A stretch of 64,000 bases of DNA from Paenibacillus pinistramenti (GCF_005869875.1 NZ_VAWG01000004.1:1-64000); one strand, 5' to 3'. Counted from the stretch's first letter, positions 19,568-29,184 are shown. Made by a program: numbers and translations. Notes: a model not told the origin generated them from the letters alone.

Positions 19568-20950
19568 ATGATGCTGAGCGATACCATCGCTGCAATTTCT
19601 ACCGCAGTTGGAGAAGGCGGCATAGCTGTCATACGGGTGAGCGGGCCCGAAGCCATCTCTGAGGCTGCCAAACTGCTGCGCTCGAAAGTAAAACTGACAG
19701 AGGCGGACACGCATACGGTGCATTACGGGTTTATTATGGATCCGCAGACCCAGGAGAAGGTGGAGGAGGTTCTCGTTACGGTAATGAGGGCTCCCCGTTC
19801 TTTCACCATGGAAGACGTGGTGGAGATCAGCACCCATGGCGGGGTCATTTCTGTAAAAAGGGTTATGGATCTGCTGCTGCAGCAGCCAGCGATCCGGCTT
19901 GCCGAACCGGGCGAGTTCACCAAGCGGGCGTTCCTGAACGGCCGGATTGACTTGTCGCAGGCCGAAGCTGTAATCGATTTGATCCGGTCGAAATCGGATA
20001 GGGCTTTTTCAGTGGCGTTAAAGCAGGTGGAAGGGCACCTTTCCCGGGAAATTAATGATATGCGGTATACGCTTGTAGAGACGCTGGCTCACATTGAGGT
20101 CAACATTGATTATCCGGAGCATGACGTGGAATCCATGACCAGCGAGTTTATCAAGGAACGCTGCAGCAAGGTCATTTCCCAAATTGAACGGCTTCTGAAG
20201 ACGGCGAATGAAGGGAAAATCCTGCGCGAAGGCATTACTACGGCGATTGTCGGACGTCCGAATGTCGGCAAATCTTCCTTGATGAACGCTCTAACTCGTG
20301 AAAATAAAGCGATCGTCACCGACATTCCGGGGACGACCCGCGACGTTATTGAGGAATTTGTCACGATCAACAATATTCCGCTCAAGCTGCTGGATACAGC
20401 CGGTATCCGGGAAACGCTCGATGTCGTCGAACGGATCGGAGTTGAACGCTCTAAAGCTGCAGTAGAGGAAGCGGATTTGATTCTGCTGGTGCTGAACGGA
20501 GCTGAGCCGCTGCATGAGGATGAGCTTGCTTTAATAGAAGGAATCCGCCGGCGTCAGGTGCTTGTCCTGATTAACAAGACGGATTTGCCGCAAGAGCTGA
20601 ACCGCGAGGTGCTGCGCCAATATTTTGAAGAAGGACAGATCGTAGAACTGTCGGTTAAGACCCGCGACGGCCTGGAGCGTCTGGAAGACGCGATCAGCCG
20701 GTTATTTTTCGGGGGCAAGCTGGAGTCCGGGGATCTAACCTACGTCAGCAATGTGCGTCATATCGCGCTGCTTAAGAAAGCGAAACAATCGCTGATTGAG
20801 GCATATGAGGCTTCGGACAGCGGTATTCCGATCGACATTATGCAGATTGACGTAAGGCTCGCTTGGGAGCAGCTCGGTGAGGTAATTGGAGATTCGGCGC
20901 CGGATGCGCTGCTGGATCAAATCTTTTCCCAATTCTGCCTCGGAAAATAG
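19568..20950 (+). CDS. mnmE: tRNA uridine modification GTPase MnmE
   Basis: MnmE works with MnmG to modify the wobble uridine of certain tRNAs. The 460-residue protein has an N-terminal tetrahydrofolate-binding domain (GEGGIAVIRVSG). A G-domain follows with GRPNVGKSSLMNAL (P-loop), a DTAG-type motif (LLDTAGIRET) and NKTD. The C-terminus ends in CLGK, the catalytic C-terminal motif. A longer frame opens at 19466, but GGGG at 19556-19559 favours the ATG at 19568. The next ATG, 3 bases later, is also possible. Confidence 0.95.
   Translation: MMLSDTIAAISTAVGEGGIAVIRVSGPEAISEAAKLLRSKVKLTEADTHTVHYGFIMDPQTQEKVEEVLVTVMRAPRSFTMEDVVEISTHGGVISVKRVMDLLLQQPAIRLAEPGEFTKRAFLNGRIDLSQAEAVIDLIRSKSDRAFSVALKQVEGHLSREINDMRYTLVETLAHIEVNIDYPEHDVESMTSEFIKERCSKVISQIERLLKTANEGKILREGITTAIVGRPNVGKSSLMNALTRENKAIVTDIPGTTRDVIEEFVTINNIPLKLLDTAGIRETLDVVERIGVERSKAAVEEADLILLVLNGAEPLHEDELALIEGIRRRQVLVLINKTDLPQELNREVLRQYFEEGQIVELSVKTRDGLERLEDAISRLFFGGKLESGDLTYVSNVRHIALLKKAKQSLIEAYEASDSGIPIDIMQIDVRLAWEQLGEVIGDSAPDALLDQIFSQFCLGK
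20039..20052. promoter_or_regulatory. candidate Noc-binding site
   Basis: CTTTCCCGGGAAAT matches 13 of 14 positions of the Bacillus Noc-binding consensus ATTTCCCGGGAAAT. It lies inside mnmE, about 4 kb upstream of noc. Noc spreads on DNA from such sites to block division over the nucleoid. A single match to a consensus borrowed from Bacillus keeps this tentative. Confidence 0.45.
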
Positions 20951-21109
20951 CTGCATTTTGCAGGAAATACGTTTACCGGGCGCTCGTTCATGGTATCATG
21001 GTAGAGTCGGATTTTTTCTTAAAAATTGAATGAAAGACGTTTGCTGCAAAGATTACAGGATGATAAACCTGACGTATATATTATTTGAGTTATAGAGGAG
21101 GAAACAGCT

Positions 21110-22999
21110 ATGGGTTACACAGCAGGAAGCTACGACGTCATCGTCGTTGGCGCCGGCCATGCCGGTGTTGAAGCAGCTCTGGCGGCGGCGCGTATGGGCT
21201 GCAGCACGCTGATGGTTACCATTAACCTGGATATGATTGCTTTCATGCCCTGCAACCCGTCCATCGGCGGGCCTGCCAAAGGCCACGTTGTGCGTGAAAT
21301 CGACGCGCTTGGCGGGGAAATGGGACGGAATATTGATAAGACGTTCATTCAAATGCGCATGCTGAATACAGGAAAAGGACCGGCTGTACACGCTTTGCGT
21401 GCGCAGGCCGATAAATTTTTGTACCAGCACACAATGAAAGAAACGATGGAGAAGGAGCCGAACCTGACCATGCGTCAAGGTATGGTAGAGAAGCTCATCG
21501 TGGAGAACGGCGAATGCGTAGGCGTCATTACGAAGACTGGCGCTGAATACCGCGCGAAGTCGGTGGTGCTGACTACCGGCACTTATCTCCGCGGCAAAAT
21601 CATTATGGGCGAGCTGATGTACGAAAGCGGTCCGAACAACCAGCAGCCATCGGTGGGCCTTGCCCTTCATTTGAAGGAGCTCGGCTTCGATCTGGTTCGC
21701 TTCAAGACTGGTACGCCGCCGCGCGTGCATAAGGATACGATCGACTTCTCGCAAACGGAGATTCAGCCTGGCGATGAGAAGCCGAAATTCTTTTCCTATG
21801 AAACGAAGGGGTCGGACAATGAGCAGCTGCCTTGCTGGCTGACCTACACTTCTATTGAAACGCATGAGATTATTAACGGAAATCTGCACAGAGCACCGAT
21901 GTTCTCCGGAGTCATTGAAGGAACGGGTCCTCGCTACTGCCCGTCTATTGAGGATAAAATTGTACGGTTCAGCGATAAGCCGAAGCATCAGATTTTTCTG
22001 GAGCCAGAGGGTAAAAACACATCGGAATACTATGTTCAAGGTCTGTCTACAAGTATGCCGGAAGATGTGCAGCTGCGCATTCTCCGTTCGATCCCCGGCC
22101 TGCAGAATGTAGAGATGATGCGCACGGGTTATGCGATTGAATATGATGCGATGGTACCGACACAGCTGTGGCCGTCGCTGGAAACGAAACGCCTTCCGGG
22201 TCTCTTTACGGCGGGGCAGCTTAACGGCACTTCCGGTTATGAGGAAGCGGCTGGGCAGGGGATTATGGCCGGCATTAATGCGGCACGCAAGGTGCAGGGC
22301 AAGGATCCGGTTATCCTCAACCGTTCGGAAGGATACATTGGCGTCCTGATTGACGATCTGGTGACCAAAGGGACCAACGAGCCTTACCGCCTGCTGACTT
22401 CCCGCGCCGAGTACCGGCTGCTGCTTCGCCATGACAATGCGGATCTGCGCTTGACCCCAATCGGCTATGAAATCGGACTGATTAAGGAAGATCGTTACCT
22501 GAATTTTTTGGATAAGAAAGCGAAGGTAGAGGCAGAAATTGAACGTCTGCGCGCCGCCAAAGTGAAGCCGTCCGAAGTGAATCCGCTGCTGGAGAGCATT
22601 GAATCGGCGCCGATTCAAGATGGAAGCAATCTGCTGACGATTTTACGCCGGCCGGAAGTGACTTATGAGATGATCCATACCCTGTCTCCGTCCGAAGTGG
22701 AACTGGATGAAGAGATGAGGGAGCAGGTCGAGATTCAAGTGAAATATGCTGGTTACATCGAGAAACAGCTGGTTCACGTTGAACGCCTCCAGAAGATGGA
22801 GAAGAAGAAGATTCCGGACACGATTGCGTATGAGGACATTCAGGGTCTGGCTATTGAAGCGCGGCAGAAGCTGTCCAAAATCCGTCCGATTTCGATCGGG
22901 CAGGCTTCTCGTATCTCCGGTGTAACTCCTGCGGATATTTCGATCCTGCTTGTTTACATGGAGCATTTCAACCGGGTAACTGCATCGAGAGAGGGGTAA
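21110..22999 (+). CDS. mnmG: tRNA uridine modification protein MnmG (GidA)
   Basis: MnmG is the FAD-dependent partner of MnmE in wobble-uridine carboxymethylaminomethylation. The 629-residue protein has an N-terminal dinucleotide-binding motif ([19 protein letters not shown]). GidA signatures [17 protein letters not shown] and [12 protein letters not shown] are present, as is a helical C-terminus. A clean GAGGAGG ribosome site precedes the ATG. It lies between mnmE and rsmG, as in most Firmicutes. Confidence 0.97.
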   Translation: MGYTAGSYDVIVVGAGHAGVEAALAAARMGCSTLMVTINLDMIAFMPCNPSIGGPAKGHVVREIDALGGEMGRNIDKTFIQMRMLNTGKGPAVHALRAQADKFLYQHTMKETMEKEPNLTMRQGMVEKLIVENGECVGVITKTGAEYRAKSVVLTTGTYLRGKIIMGELMYESGPNNQQPSVGLALHLKELGFDLVRFKTGTPPRVHKDTIDFSQTEIQPGDEKPKFFSYETKGSDNEQLPCWLTYTSIETHEIINGNLHRAPMFSGVIEGTGPRYCPSIEDKIVRFSDKPKHQIFLEPEGKNTSEYYVQGLSTSMPEDVQLRILRSIPGLQNVEMMRTGYAIEYDAMVPTQLWPSLETKRLPGLFTAGQLNGTSGYEEAAGQGIMAGINAARKVQGKDPVILNRSEGYIGVLIDDLVTKGTNEPYRLLTSRAEYRLLLRHDNADLRLTPIGYEIGLIKEDRYLNFLDKKAKVEAEIERLRAAKVKPSEVNPLLESIESAPIQDGSNLLTILRRPEVTYEMIHTLSPSEVELDEEMREQVEIQVKYAGYIEKQLVHVERLQKMEKKKIPDTIAYEDIQGLAIEARQKLSKIRPISIGQASRISGVTPADISILLVYMEHFNRVTASREG

Positions 23000-23007
23000 A
23001 GACCGGA

Positions 23008-23730
23008 ATGGATCAAGTCCAAGCCCAGTTTACCGGACTGCTGGAAGAGAAAGGAATCAAACTGAATGAGCAGCAGCTTGAGCAGTTTGAAGCTTATTTC
23101 CGCGAGCTGGTCAGCTGGAATGAGAAGATGAATTTAACCGGGATAACGGAACGCGAAGAGGTGTATATCAAGCATTTTTACGACTCCCTGTCCTTGGCAT
23201 TCTATGTGAATATAGAGGGTGTAGGTTCATTGGCCGATATTGGCTCAGGAGCCGGATTCCCGGGTATTCCGTTAAAAATAGCTTTCCCTCATCTTGAGCT
23301 GACGATTGTGGATTCATTGAACAAGAGAATTCAGTTTCTGCAGCATGTGGCGAATGAGCTGAAGCTGGAGAAGGTTAAGCTCGTTCATGGCCGTGCCGAG
23401 GATCTTGCCCGCCAGCCTGGATTCAGAGACAGCTATGACCTGGTGACCGCCCGTGCTGTGGCGCGGATGGCTGTGCTTAATGAATTTTGCCTTCCCTTTG
23501 TTAAGATGGGAGGGACGTTTGCAGCAATGAAGGGTACAGATCCATCCGATGAGGTTAAGGAAGCCAGCCGCAGCTTTAAGGAACTAAAAGGAAAACTTAA
23601 ATATTCCTCCCAGTTCGAGCTTCCTGTATCTAATTCCGATCGGCATATTCTTATAGTTGAGAAGCTGCAGGCTACTCCGGGCAAATATCCGCGTAAAGCG
23701 GGTATGCCTTTGAAATCGCCGCTTGTATGA
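23008..23730 (+). CDS. rsmG: 16S rRNA (guanine-N7)-methyltransferase RsmG (GidB)
   Basis: RsmG methylates G527 (E. coli numbering) of 16S rRNA using S-adenosylmethionine. The 240-residue protein has the SAM-binding stretch LADIGSGAGFPGIPLKIAFP and a family helix WNEKMNLTGITEREE. It starts 8 bases after mnmG. The ribosome site is modest (GAGGGG about 10 bases upstream). Confidence 0.96.
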   Translation: MDQVQAQFTGLLEEKGIKLNEQQLEQFEAYFRELVSWNEKMNLTGITEREEVYIKHFYDSLSLAFYVNIEGVGSLADIGSGAGFPGIPLKIAFPHLELTIVDSLNKRIQFLQHVANELKLEKVKLVHGRAEDLARQPGFRDSYDLVTARAVARMAVLNEFCLPFVKMGGTFAAMKGTDPSDEVKEASRSFKELKGKLKYSSQFELPVSNSDRHILIVEKLQATPGKYPRKAGMPLKSPLV

Positions 23731-23737
23731 TTCTCGG

Positions 23738-23793
23738 TGAATGAACCAACATATGAACGAACAAATAAATGAACAAATGAACGAACAAATGAC
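23738..23793. repeat. short degenerate AATGAAC/AACAAAT repeat array
   Basis: Between rsmG and its terminator, variants of GAACAAATGAAC and AACAAATAAATG repeat irregularly. This looks like slippage-prone, A-rich non-coding DNA. No function is evident. Confidence 0.6.
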
Positions 23794-23821
23794 AAGATGA
23801 ATTGCAGAATTGGAGAATTTG

Positions 23822-23846
23822 AGGTGCCTTCGGGCACCTTTTTTTT
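23822..23846 (+). terminator. terminator after rsmG (UUCG tetraloop)
   Basis: AGGTGCC-TTCG-GGCACCT is a perfect stem with a stable UUCG loop, followed by eight T. It ends the mnmE-mnmG-rsmG unit. Beyond it, the gap up to noc holds a parS site and no gene. Confidence 0.9.
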
Positions 23847-23897
23847 AATACGCTGCTGCAACTAACCCAGGTTCCATTTTATGGGGAAACTGTCTAT

Positions 23898-23913
23898 TGT
23901 TCCACGTGAAACA
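23898..23913. other. parS: parS centromere-like site 1
   Basis: TGTTCCACGTGAAACA is an exact match to the Bacillus parS consensus TGTTNCACGTGAAACA. ParB loads here and spreads, marking the origin for segregation. It lies between rsmG and noc, about 11.5 kb from oriC. Confidence 0.95.
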
Positions 23914-24148
23914 TCACTCCCAAAATTAAAAATAGGGGATGGAATAGAATAGGATTATAGAGAAAAAAGTGGTAGAATAGACTTAGCTGTAAGAGCTCTT
24001 CTAAGCGCTTTAGCTGGTTGCTTGTTACATATAGAAGAGTTAACGGCTTGCGATTGAATCCCGACAATTACTTTGAAGCATGTCATTTAAGGGAAGTCAT
24101 AGAGGAAATACCTTTATGAAACTATGAAACTAGGTGGTAATCTGCGGA

Positions 24149-24964
24149 ATGAAAGAACAATTTTCTAAATTGTTTGGTTTGACTGAGCGAAGCGCCGGGG
24201 ATGAAGTGAAGCAAATTCCGGTAGACGGGATTGTCGGAAGCCCGTATCAGCCACGTACCATTTTTGATGATGAGAAGATAGAGGAATTGTGCCAAACGAT
24301 TAAAACCCATGGCATTATTCAGCCCATTGTGGTGCGCTTACGCAACAATTCTTACGAGATCATAGCGGGCGAGCGCCGCTGGAGAGCGGTCAAGAAGTTA
24401 GGTATGGAGACCATTCCGGCGATCATCCGCGATTTTAATGATTCGCAGGCGGCGTCCATTGCGCTGATCGAGAACCTGCAAAGAGAAGGCTTGACCTCTA
24501 TCGAAGAAGCGGTTGCTTATCAGAATTTAATTGATCTGCATCAGCTGACTCAGGAAAGTCTTGCGCAGCGCTTAGGCAAGAGCCAGTCCACAATTGCGAA
24601 CAAAATTCGCCTGCTGCAGCTTCCTGAGATCGTCAAGAACGCCTTGATGGAACGCAAAATTACGGAGCGCCATGCCCGGGCCTTGTTGTCCTTGGATACG
24701 GAAGAGCTGCAGCAGAAGGTGCTAGAAGAAATCATCTCCAAAGAACTGAATGTCAAACAAACAGAAGCCCGAATTGCTTTCTATAAAGAAGTTGCCAAAA
24801 CTAAAAAGAAGAAACGGATCTCTTTTACCAAAGATGTCCGGTTAGCCTTAAATACGATTCGTCAATCCATTGATATGGTCAATGACTCCGGCTTGGAAAT
24901 TAAGACCTCCGAGACCGATCATGAAGACCATTATGAAATTGTGATACAAATTCCAAAGCGGTAA
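24149..24964 (+). CDS. noc: nucleoid occlusion protein Noc (ParB family)
   Basis: Noc binds its own DNA sites and the membrane to stop division over the chromosome. The 271-residue protein is a ParB paralogue: the CTP-binding motif [15 protein letters not shown], and a helix-turn-helix around [22 protein letters not shown]. It is assigned as Noc because it precedes a separate parA-parB pair, as in Bacillus. The ATG beginning [11 protein letters not shown] is preferred. GTG at 24134 is a possible longer start. Confidence 0.92.
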   Translation: MKEQFSKLFGLTERSAGDEVKQIPVDGIVGSPYQPRTIFDDEKIEELCQTIKTHGIIQPIVVRLRNNSYEIIAGERRWRAVKKLGMETIPAIIRDFNDSQAASIALIENLQREGLTSIEEAVAYQNLIDLHQLTQESLAQRLGKSQSTIANKIRLLQLPEIVKNALMERKITERHARALLSLDTEELQQKVLEEIISKELNVKQTEARIAFYKEVAKTKKKKRISFTKDVRLALNTIRQSIDMVNDSGLEIKTSETDHEDHYEIVIQIPKR

Positions 24965-24988
24965 AGGGAACGGGTTTGTGATCAAGGG

Positions 24989-25010
24989 GCGGCAGAAGAG
25001 GCCGCTTTTT
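24989..25010 (+). terminator. weak terminator after noc
   Basis: GCGGC and GCCGC form a 5-base GC stem around AGAAGAG, followed by five T. It is short but well placed between noc and parA. Confidence 0.5.
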
Positions 25011-25091
25011 GCGTCTTTTTGTAGTTATGTCATCCAATGATTAACAGCCGGATCTACAAGAAGATTTCTTAAGAATATTGAGGTGAACAGG

Positions 25092-25853
25092 TTGTCTAAA
25101 ACAATAGCCATAGCCAATCAGAAGGGCGGGGTAGGCAAAACAACGACTTCCGTCAACTTGGGTGCTGGACTTGCTCTGTTAGGAAAGAAAGTGCTGCTCG
25201 TCGATATTGATCCTCAAGGCAATACAACAAGCGGCGTAGGCATTAATAAAGCAGACGTACCGAACTGTATCTATGATGTGCTGATTAACGAAATTCATCC
25301 GCGGGAAGCTATAAATCCTACACAAATTGAAGGGCTGGATATTATTGCTGCCACGATTCAGCTGGCTGGTGCGGAGATCGAGCTGGTTCCGACCATTTCG
25401 CGTGAGGTTCGTTTGAAGAAAGCGCTGCAGCTTGTGAAGAATGATTACGATTATATTCTGATCGACTGCCCTCCGTCACTTGGTATTTTGACGCTTAATT
25501 CGCTTACGGCTGCTGACTCGGTATTAATTCCGATTCAATGTGAATTTTATGCGTTGGAGGGCCTGAGCCAGCTGTTGAATACTGTCCGTTTGGTGCAGAA
25601 GCATCTGAACACTTCTCTTGAGATTGAAGGCGTACTGCTGACGATGTTTGATGCCCGGACTAATCTTGGGATTCAGGTTATAGAAGAAGTGAAGAAGTAT
25701 TTTCAGCAAAAAGTATACAAAACGGTCATTCCTCGTAATGTCCGCTTAAGCGAGGCACCGTCCCATGGACAGTCCATTATGACTTATGACCCTCGGTCAA
25801 AGGGAGCCGAAGTTTATTTAGAGTTGGCAAAGGAAGTGGTTTCCTATGAGTAA
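25092..25853 (+). CDS. parA: chromosome segregation ATPase ParA (Soj)
   Basis: ParA/Soj works with ParB-parS in origin segregation and also regulates DnaA. The deviant Walker A motif IANQKGGVGKTTTSVNLG and the motifs LLVDIDPQGNTTSG and ILIDCPPSLG are clear. The frame opens with GTG at 25083, but GAGGTG is ideally spaced before a TTG at 25092, giving a 253-residue protein that starts MSKTIAIANQ, the family N-terminus. It overlaps parB by 8 bases. Confidence 0.95.
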   Translation: MSKTIAIANQKGGVGKTTTSVNLGAGLALLGKKVLLVDIDPQGNTTSGVGINKADVPNCIYDVLINEIHPREAINPTQIEGLDIIAATIQLAGAEIELVPTISREVRLKKALQLVKNDYDYILIDCPPSLGILTLNSLTAADSVLIPIQCEFYALEGLSQLLNTVRLVQKHLNTSLEIEGVLLTMFDARTNLGIQVIEEVKKYFQQKVYKTVIPRNVRLSEAPSHGQSIMTYDPRSKGAEVYLELAKEVVSYE

Positions 25854-26685
25854 ACGCCTTGGTAAAGGACTTGATGCTCTGATTCCTTCGCTATCCGTTA
25901 CGGACGACGATAAAGTGGTGGAAATTTCATTAAAGCAGCTTCGTGCCAATCCTTATCAGCCAAGAAAATCATTTGATGAAGAAGCCATTAAAGAGCTGGC
26001 TGAGTCCATCCGTCAGCATGGTGTGATCCAGCCGATCATCGTCAGAAGTGTCCTTAAAGGATATGAAATTATAGCCGGCGAGCGGCGTTTCCGTGCCTCC
26101 CTATATTGCGGGAAAGATACGATCCCGGCAGTCATCCGGAATTTTACGGATCAGCAGGTCATGGAGATTGCACTCATTGAGAACCTGCAGCGCGAGAATC
26201 TGAATGCAATGGAAGTCGCAGTAGCCTACCAGGGACTGATGGATCAATTCCAACTCACCCAGGAAGAATTATCCATGAAGGTGGGCAAGTCAAGATCGCA
26301 TATCGCCAACTTCCTGAGACTGCTTTCTTTGCCGGAGGATGTTAAAGAGCATGTTTCACGTGGAACATTGTCTATGGGACATGCAAGGGCGCTTGTTGGT
26401 CTTAAAAATACGGAGACCATCAAGCAGCTTGCCAAACAATGTATTGAAGGCGAGTGGAGCGTTCGCCAATTAGAGGAAGCTGTGCAGCAGTTTGACCGAA
26501 AGGGTAAAGATAAGCCAAAGCCGGCAAACAAGAAACGCGATCCTTATATTGAAGAAGTGGAAGAAGTGCTCCGCGATCGTTTCAAGACAACGGTCAAGAT
26601 CAAAGCTACTAAAGAAAAAGGCAAAATTGAAATTAACTATTATAACCAGCAGGATCTGCAGCGTTTACTCGATTTGCTTCAATAA
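25846..26685 (+). CDS. parB: chromosome partitioning protein ParB (Spo0J)
   Basis: ParB binds parS and recruits condensin, and in spore formers it is needed for sporulation. The 279-residue protein has the CTP-binding GERRFRA box, [17 protein letters not shown], and the helix-turn-helix with VGKSRSHIANFLRLLSLP. The C-terminal dimerisation part ends in INYYNQQDLQRLLDLL. It overlaps parA by 8 bases, and a parS site lies inside the gene. Confidence 0.96.
   Translation: MSKRLGKGLDALIPSLSVTDDDKVVEISLKQLRANPYQPRKSFDEEAIKELAESIRQHGVIQPIIVRSVLKGYEIIAGERRFRASLYCGKDTIPAVIRNFTDQQVMEIALIENLQRENLNAMEVAVAYQGLMDQFQLTQEELSMKVGKSRSHIANFLRLLSLPEDVKEHVSRGTLSMGHARALVGLKNTETIKQLAKQCIEGEWSVRQLEEAVQQFDRKGKDKPKPANKKRDPYIEEVEEVLRDRFKTTVKIKATKEKGKIEINYYNQQDLQRLLDLLQ
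26352..26367. other. parS: parS site 2, inside parB
   Basis: TGTTTCACGTGGAACA is the consensus parS on the opposite strand (TGTTCCACGTGAAACA). Its position within parB matches the well-known parS in Bacillus spo0J. Confidence 0.95.
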
Positions 26686-26721
26686 GTCGATGATGACATA
26701 TCTGTCTTGAATCCAAGATAG

Positions 26722-27951
26722 ATGTGTCTTCTTCTTTATACCCTTAGCACACCAGTTTCAAATATAACCTTATCTGCCAGGGAGGGGAAATTTCTGGAAC
26801 AGAAGGAACGGATCTATTTGGATCATGCAGCAACCTCATGGCCAAAGCCGCAGTCGGTGCTTGATGCCATGATGGACTCGATGACGGCAGCAGCCGGCAG
26901 CCCGGGACGCGGTACACACAGTATGTCCTTGCAGGCAGGCAGAACCATGAATAAGGCAAGACTGGAGCTGTCCAAACTGCTGGGCTTTAGGAATCCGAAT
27001 GACGTAGCCTTTACCCAAAATGCGACTATGTCCTTGAATTTGGCCATTAAGGGGCTGCTCAAGCCAGGGGACCATGTGATCACAACGATGCTGGAGCATA
27101 ATTCTGTCCGCCGTCCATTAGAATTCTTGAAGAGGACTCAGGGCATAGAAGTAGATTATGTAGAGGTTGAACCTTCCGGTGAGATAAATTTGGAATCAGT
27201 GGCCAGGCTTTTTCGTGTTAATACTAAGATGGTCATTGCTGCACACAGCTCGAACTTGTTAGGCTGTATTCTACCTGTTGAAGCGCTGTCCCAATTGGCT
27301 CATCAACATGGAGCAGTGATGCTTGTTGACGGTGCGCAGACGGTTGGCAATTATCCGGTGCACGTAGAGAAGCTGGGAATTGATCTGCTGGCGTTTCCAG
27401 GGCATAAAGGCCTGCTCGGGCCGCAGGGGACGGGCGGACTTTATATTCATCCTGAGCTGCAGCTTGAGCCTCAGATGCATGGGGGAACAGGCAGCCAATC
27501 GGATCAACCGGAGCAGCCAGATATCCGGCCGGACCGGTATGAAGCCGGGACACCCAATTTGCCTGGAATTGCCGGCTTAGCTGCGGGTGCTGCTGAGATA
27601 AACCGAATCGGTGTAGAGAACATTTATAATCACGAGTGGAAAATGACCCAAACTCTGATAAGCAATCTGCAGCATATAAAAGGGATACGCCTGCTTGGAC
27701 CGGCACTCGGACAGCCGAGAACCGGCATTGTTTCGTTTGTTCTTGAGAATCAGGATCCGGCACAGACGGCTTTCCAGCTCGACCGGCAATATGGAATTGC
27801 AGTACGGGCAGGGTACCATTGTACGCCGCTTGGACACGAGATGTCCCAAACCAAAGATACGGGTGCAGTAAGAGTCAGTGTTGGGTATACTACACAAGAA
27901 CACGAAATTGAAGCCTTAATTCGGGCGGTCAGCGCGCTGGCTAAAGCCTAA
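26722..27951 (+). CDS. cysteine desulfurase-like aminotransferase (class V)
   Basis: The protein is a PLP-dependent class V enzyme. Conserved parts are YLDHAATSWPKP, TQNATMSLNLAIKGL, the lysine region FPGHKGLLGPQGTGGLYI and the cysteine segment RAGYHCTPLG. It probably belongs to the cysteine-desulfurase family that supplies sulfur, although the exact acceptor is unknown. The open frame starts at ATG 26722 without a ribosome site, and the first 24 residues look non-native. GGAGGGG sits 6 bases before a CTG at 26794, which gives a 385-residue product close to the family start. It follows parB directly. Confidence 0.85.
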   Translation: MCLLLYTLSTPVSNITLSAREGKFLEQKERIYLDHAATSWPKPQSVLDAMMDSMTAAAGSPGRGTHSMSLQAGRTMNKARLELSKLLGFRNPNDVAFTQNATMSLNLAIKGLLKPGDHVITTMLEHNSVRRPLEFLKRTQGIEVDYVEVEPSGEINLESVARLFRVNTKMVIAAHSSNLLGCILPVEALSQLAHQHGAVMLVDGAQTVGNYPVHVEKLGIDLLAFPGHKGLLGPQGTGGLYIHPELQLEPQMHGGTGSQSDQPEQPDIRPDRYEAGTPNLPGIAGLAAGAAEINRIGVENIYNHEWKMTQTLISNLQHIKGIRLLGPALGQPRTGIVSFVLENQDPAQTAFQLDRQYGIAVRAGYHCTPLGHEMSQTKDTGAVRVSVGYTTQEHEIEALIRAVSALAKA

Positions 27952-28019
27952 TAAAATAAATATAAATCATATAGATTAAACAAACCGCATGATGAACAAC
28001 AAAGGAGAAGAACATTAAC

Positions 28020-28520
28020 ATGCAGGATTTAAACGATCTCATTTCAGACCAGCTGTTCGCACTCATTGGCGGGTTGGCTTTACTTGTATTATGGCTGCTC
28101 ATCTGGAATTTTGTTCAAGGGGCAAAATTGCGAAAGATGCGCAAAAGGTATGAGATGATGATGAAGGGGACGGGAGTGGAGGACTTGGAGTCTCTTCTCG
28201 TTAATTTGAAGGTTCAGCTCGATGAAGTAGAAGAGGAGCATGGGAAGCAGCAGCGGCAACTGCAGCGTCTAGAAGCCATCATCCCTAAGCAAAAGGCAAA
28301 AATAGGCATAAAGCGTTATAACGCTTATGCCGAAACAGGCAGTGATCTCAGCTTCTCCATCGCTATCGTCAACGATATGAAAGATGGCGTAGTGATCACA
28401 GGGCTATTTAATCGCGAAGGCTCGTATGTATACGCGAAACCCTTGCAGCAAGGCCAGTCCACTTATAATTTATCACCTGAAGAGCTTGAAGCCATTAGTC
28501 TGGCTGGACAAGAGGTCTAA
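28020..28520 (+). CDS. DUF4446 family membrane protein
   Basis: This 166-residue protein has one N-terminal membrane segment (about residues 13-31), a basic and coiled-coil-like stretch (to about 90), and the conserved C-terminal pattern KRYNAYAETGSDLSFSIAIVND and YVYAKPLQQGQSTYNLSPEE of the DUF4446 family. The function is unknown. The ATG is preceded by AAAGGAGAAG. The last 26 bases overlap the convergent yyaC gene. Confidence 0.85.
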   Translation: MQDLNDLISDQLFALIGGLALLVLWLLIWNFVQGAKLRKMRKRYEMMMKGTGVEDLESLLVNLKVQLDEVEEEHGKQQRQLQRLEAIIPKQKAKIGIKRYNAYAETGSDLSFSIAIVNDMKDGVVITGLFNREGSYVYAKPLQQGQSTYNLSPEELEAISLAGQEV

Positions 28521-29103
28521 AGCCGCCCCGTTTCCATTCTTTAATAGCGGCATATAGGCTGCTTGCGATCACCTCGGATAGACGCATGACCAAACTAAGC
28601 CTCGTATTCTGAAGCACAAAGTACTCCATAAAGCCGCCGACATTGACGATGCCAGTTAGATGGATATCGCCAACCGGCGGCAATTCTTTATTTACCCCTG
28701 CTCCCGGGCGGAGCGGTCCTTCCACGATCTGAATACAGCCTACACTGGACGACTGGCCCAGACAGGCATCAATACCGATGATGAATGGATTATAATAAGT
28801 CTGGTTAATAAGAGTTAACGTTTCCTGCAAATTCATGGCATGAACAGGCTGCTCTAAAGTTCCATATAGATGGAATAGGTGATGATCAAATTTGGAGAGT
28901 GCCGTACCGACCAGCGGTCCCAGACAATCACCTGTAGAACGGTCTGTCCCAATACAGACAACGATAATAGGCCGTTGATATGCATTTTGATTAAAGTGCA
29001 GCAGCAGACGGTGAATAAGGGCGGAGTGAACCCCTGGTTCGGTATGGGGGATTTTTAAGTGTGAAATTCCCTGTACGCGGGAAGCTGGTTCCAATTGAGA
29101 CAT
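28495..29103 (-). CDS. yyaC: spore protease-like protein YyaC
   Basis: This 202-residue protein matches the YyaC family, which resembles the germination protease GPR and is made in sporulating cells. Recognisable stretches are VVCIGTDRSTGDCLGPLVGTAL, YNPFIIGIDACLGQ and VGDIHLTGIVNVGGFMEYFVLQNTRL. The ATG follows AAGGAGAG. It runs against the main transcription direction of the arm and overlaps the 3' end of the DUF4446 gene, the usual yyaC-near-parB location. Confidence 0.9.
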   Translation of the reverse strand: MSQLEPASRVQGISHLKIPHTEPGVHSALIHRLLLHFNQNAYQRPIIVVCIGTDRSTGDCLGPLVGTALSKFDHHLFHLYGTLEQPVHAMNLQETLTLINQTYYNPFIIGIDACLGQSSSVGCIQIVEGPLRPGAGVNKELPPVGDIHLTGIVNVGGFMEYFVLQNTRLSLVMRLSEVIASSLYAAIKEWKRGGFRPLVQPD

Positions 29104-29155
29104 AGCAGGATCTCTCCTTATCTTGATAAATTAGTCTTCAGCAGTACGGCGGAAT

Positions 29156-29184
29156 TTGCAAGAATCACCGGAACTCATTACAAT
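29156..29184 (+). promoter_or_regulatory. promoter of DUF3343-mscS-DUF951
   Basis: TTGCAA (29156-29161) and TACAAT (29179-29184) have a 17-base spacer. This places a vegetative promoter about 130 bases upstream of the DUF3343 start. Confidence 0.65.

Noticed and set aside
21053-22618. 521-residue open frame antisense to mnmG
   Set aside because: It is opposite a highly conserved gene, has no ribosome site and an implausible composition. It arises from codon bias in mnmG.
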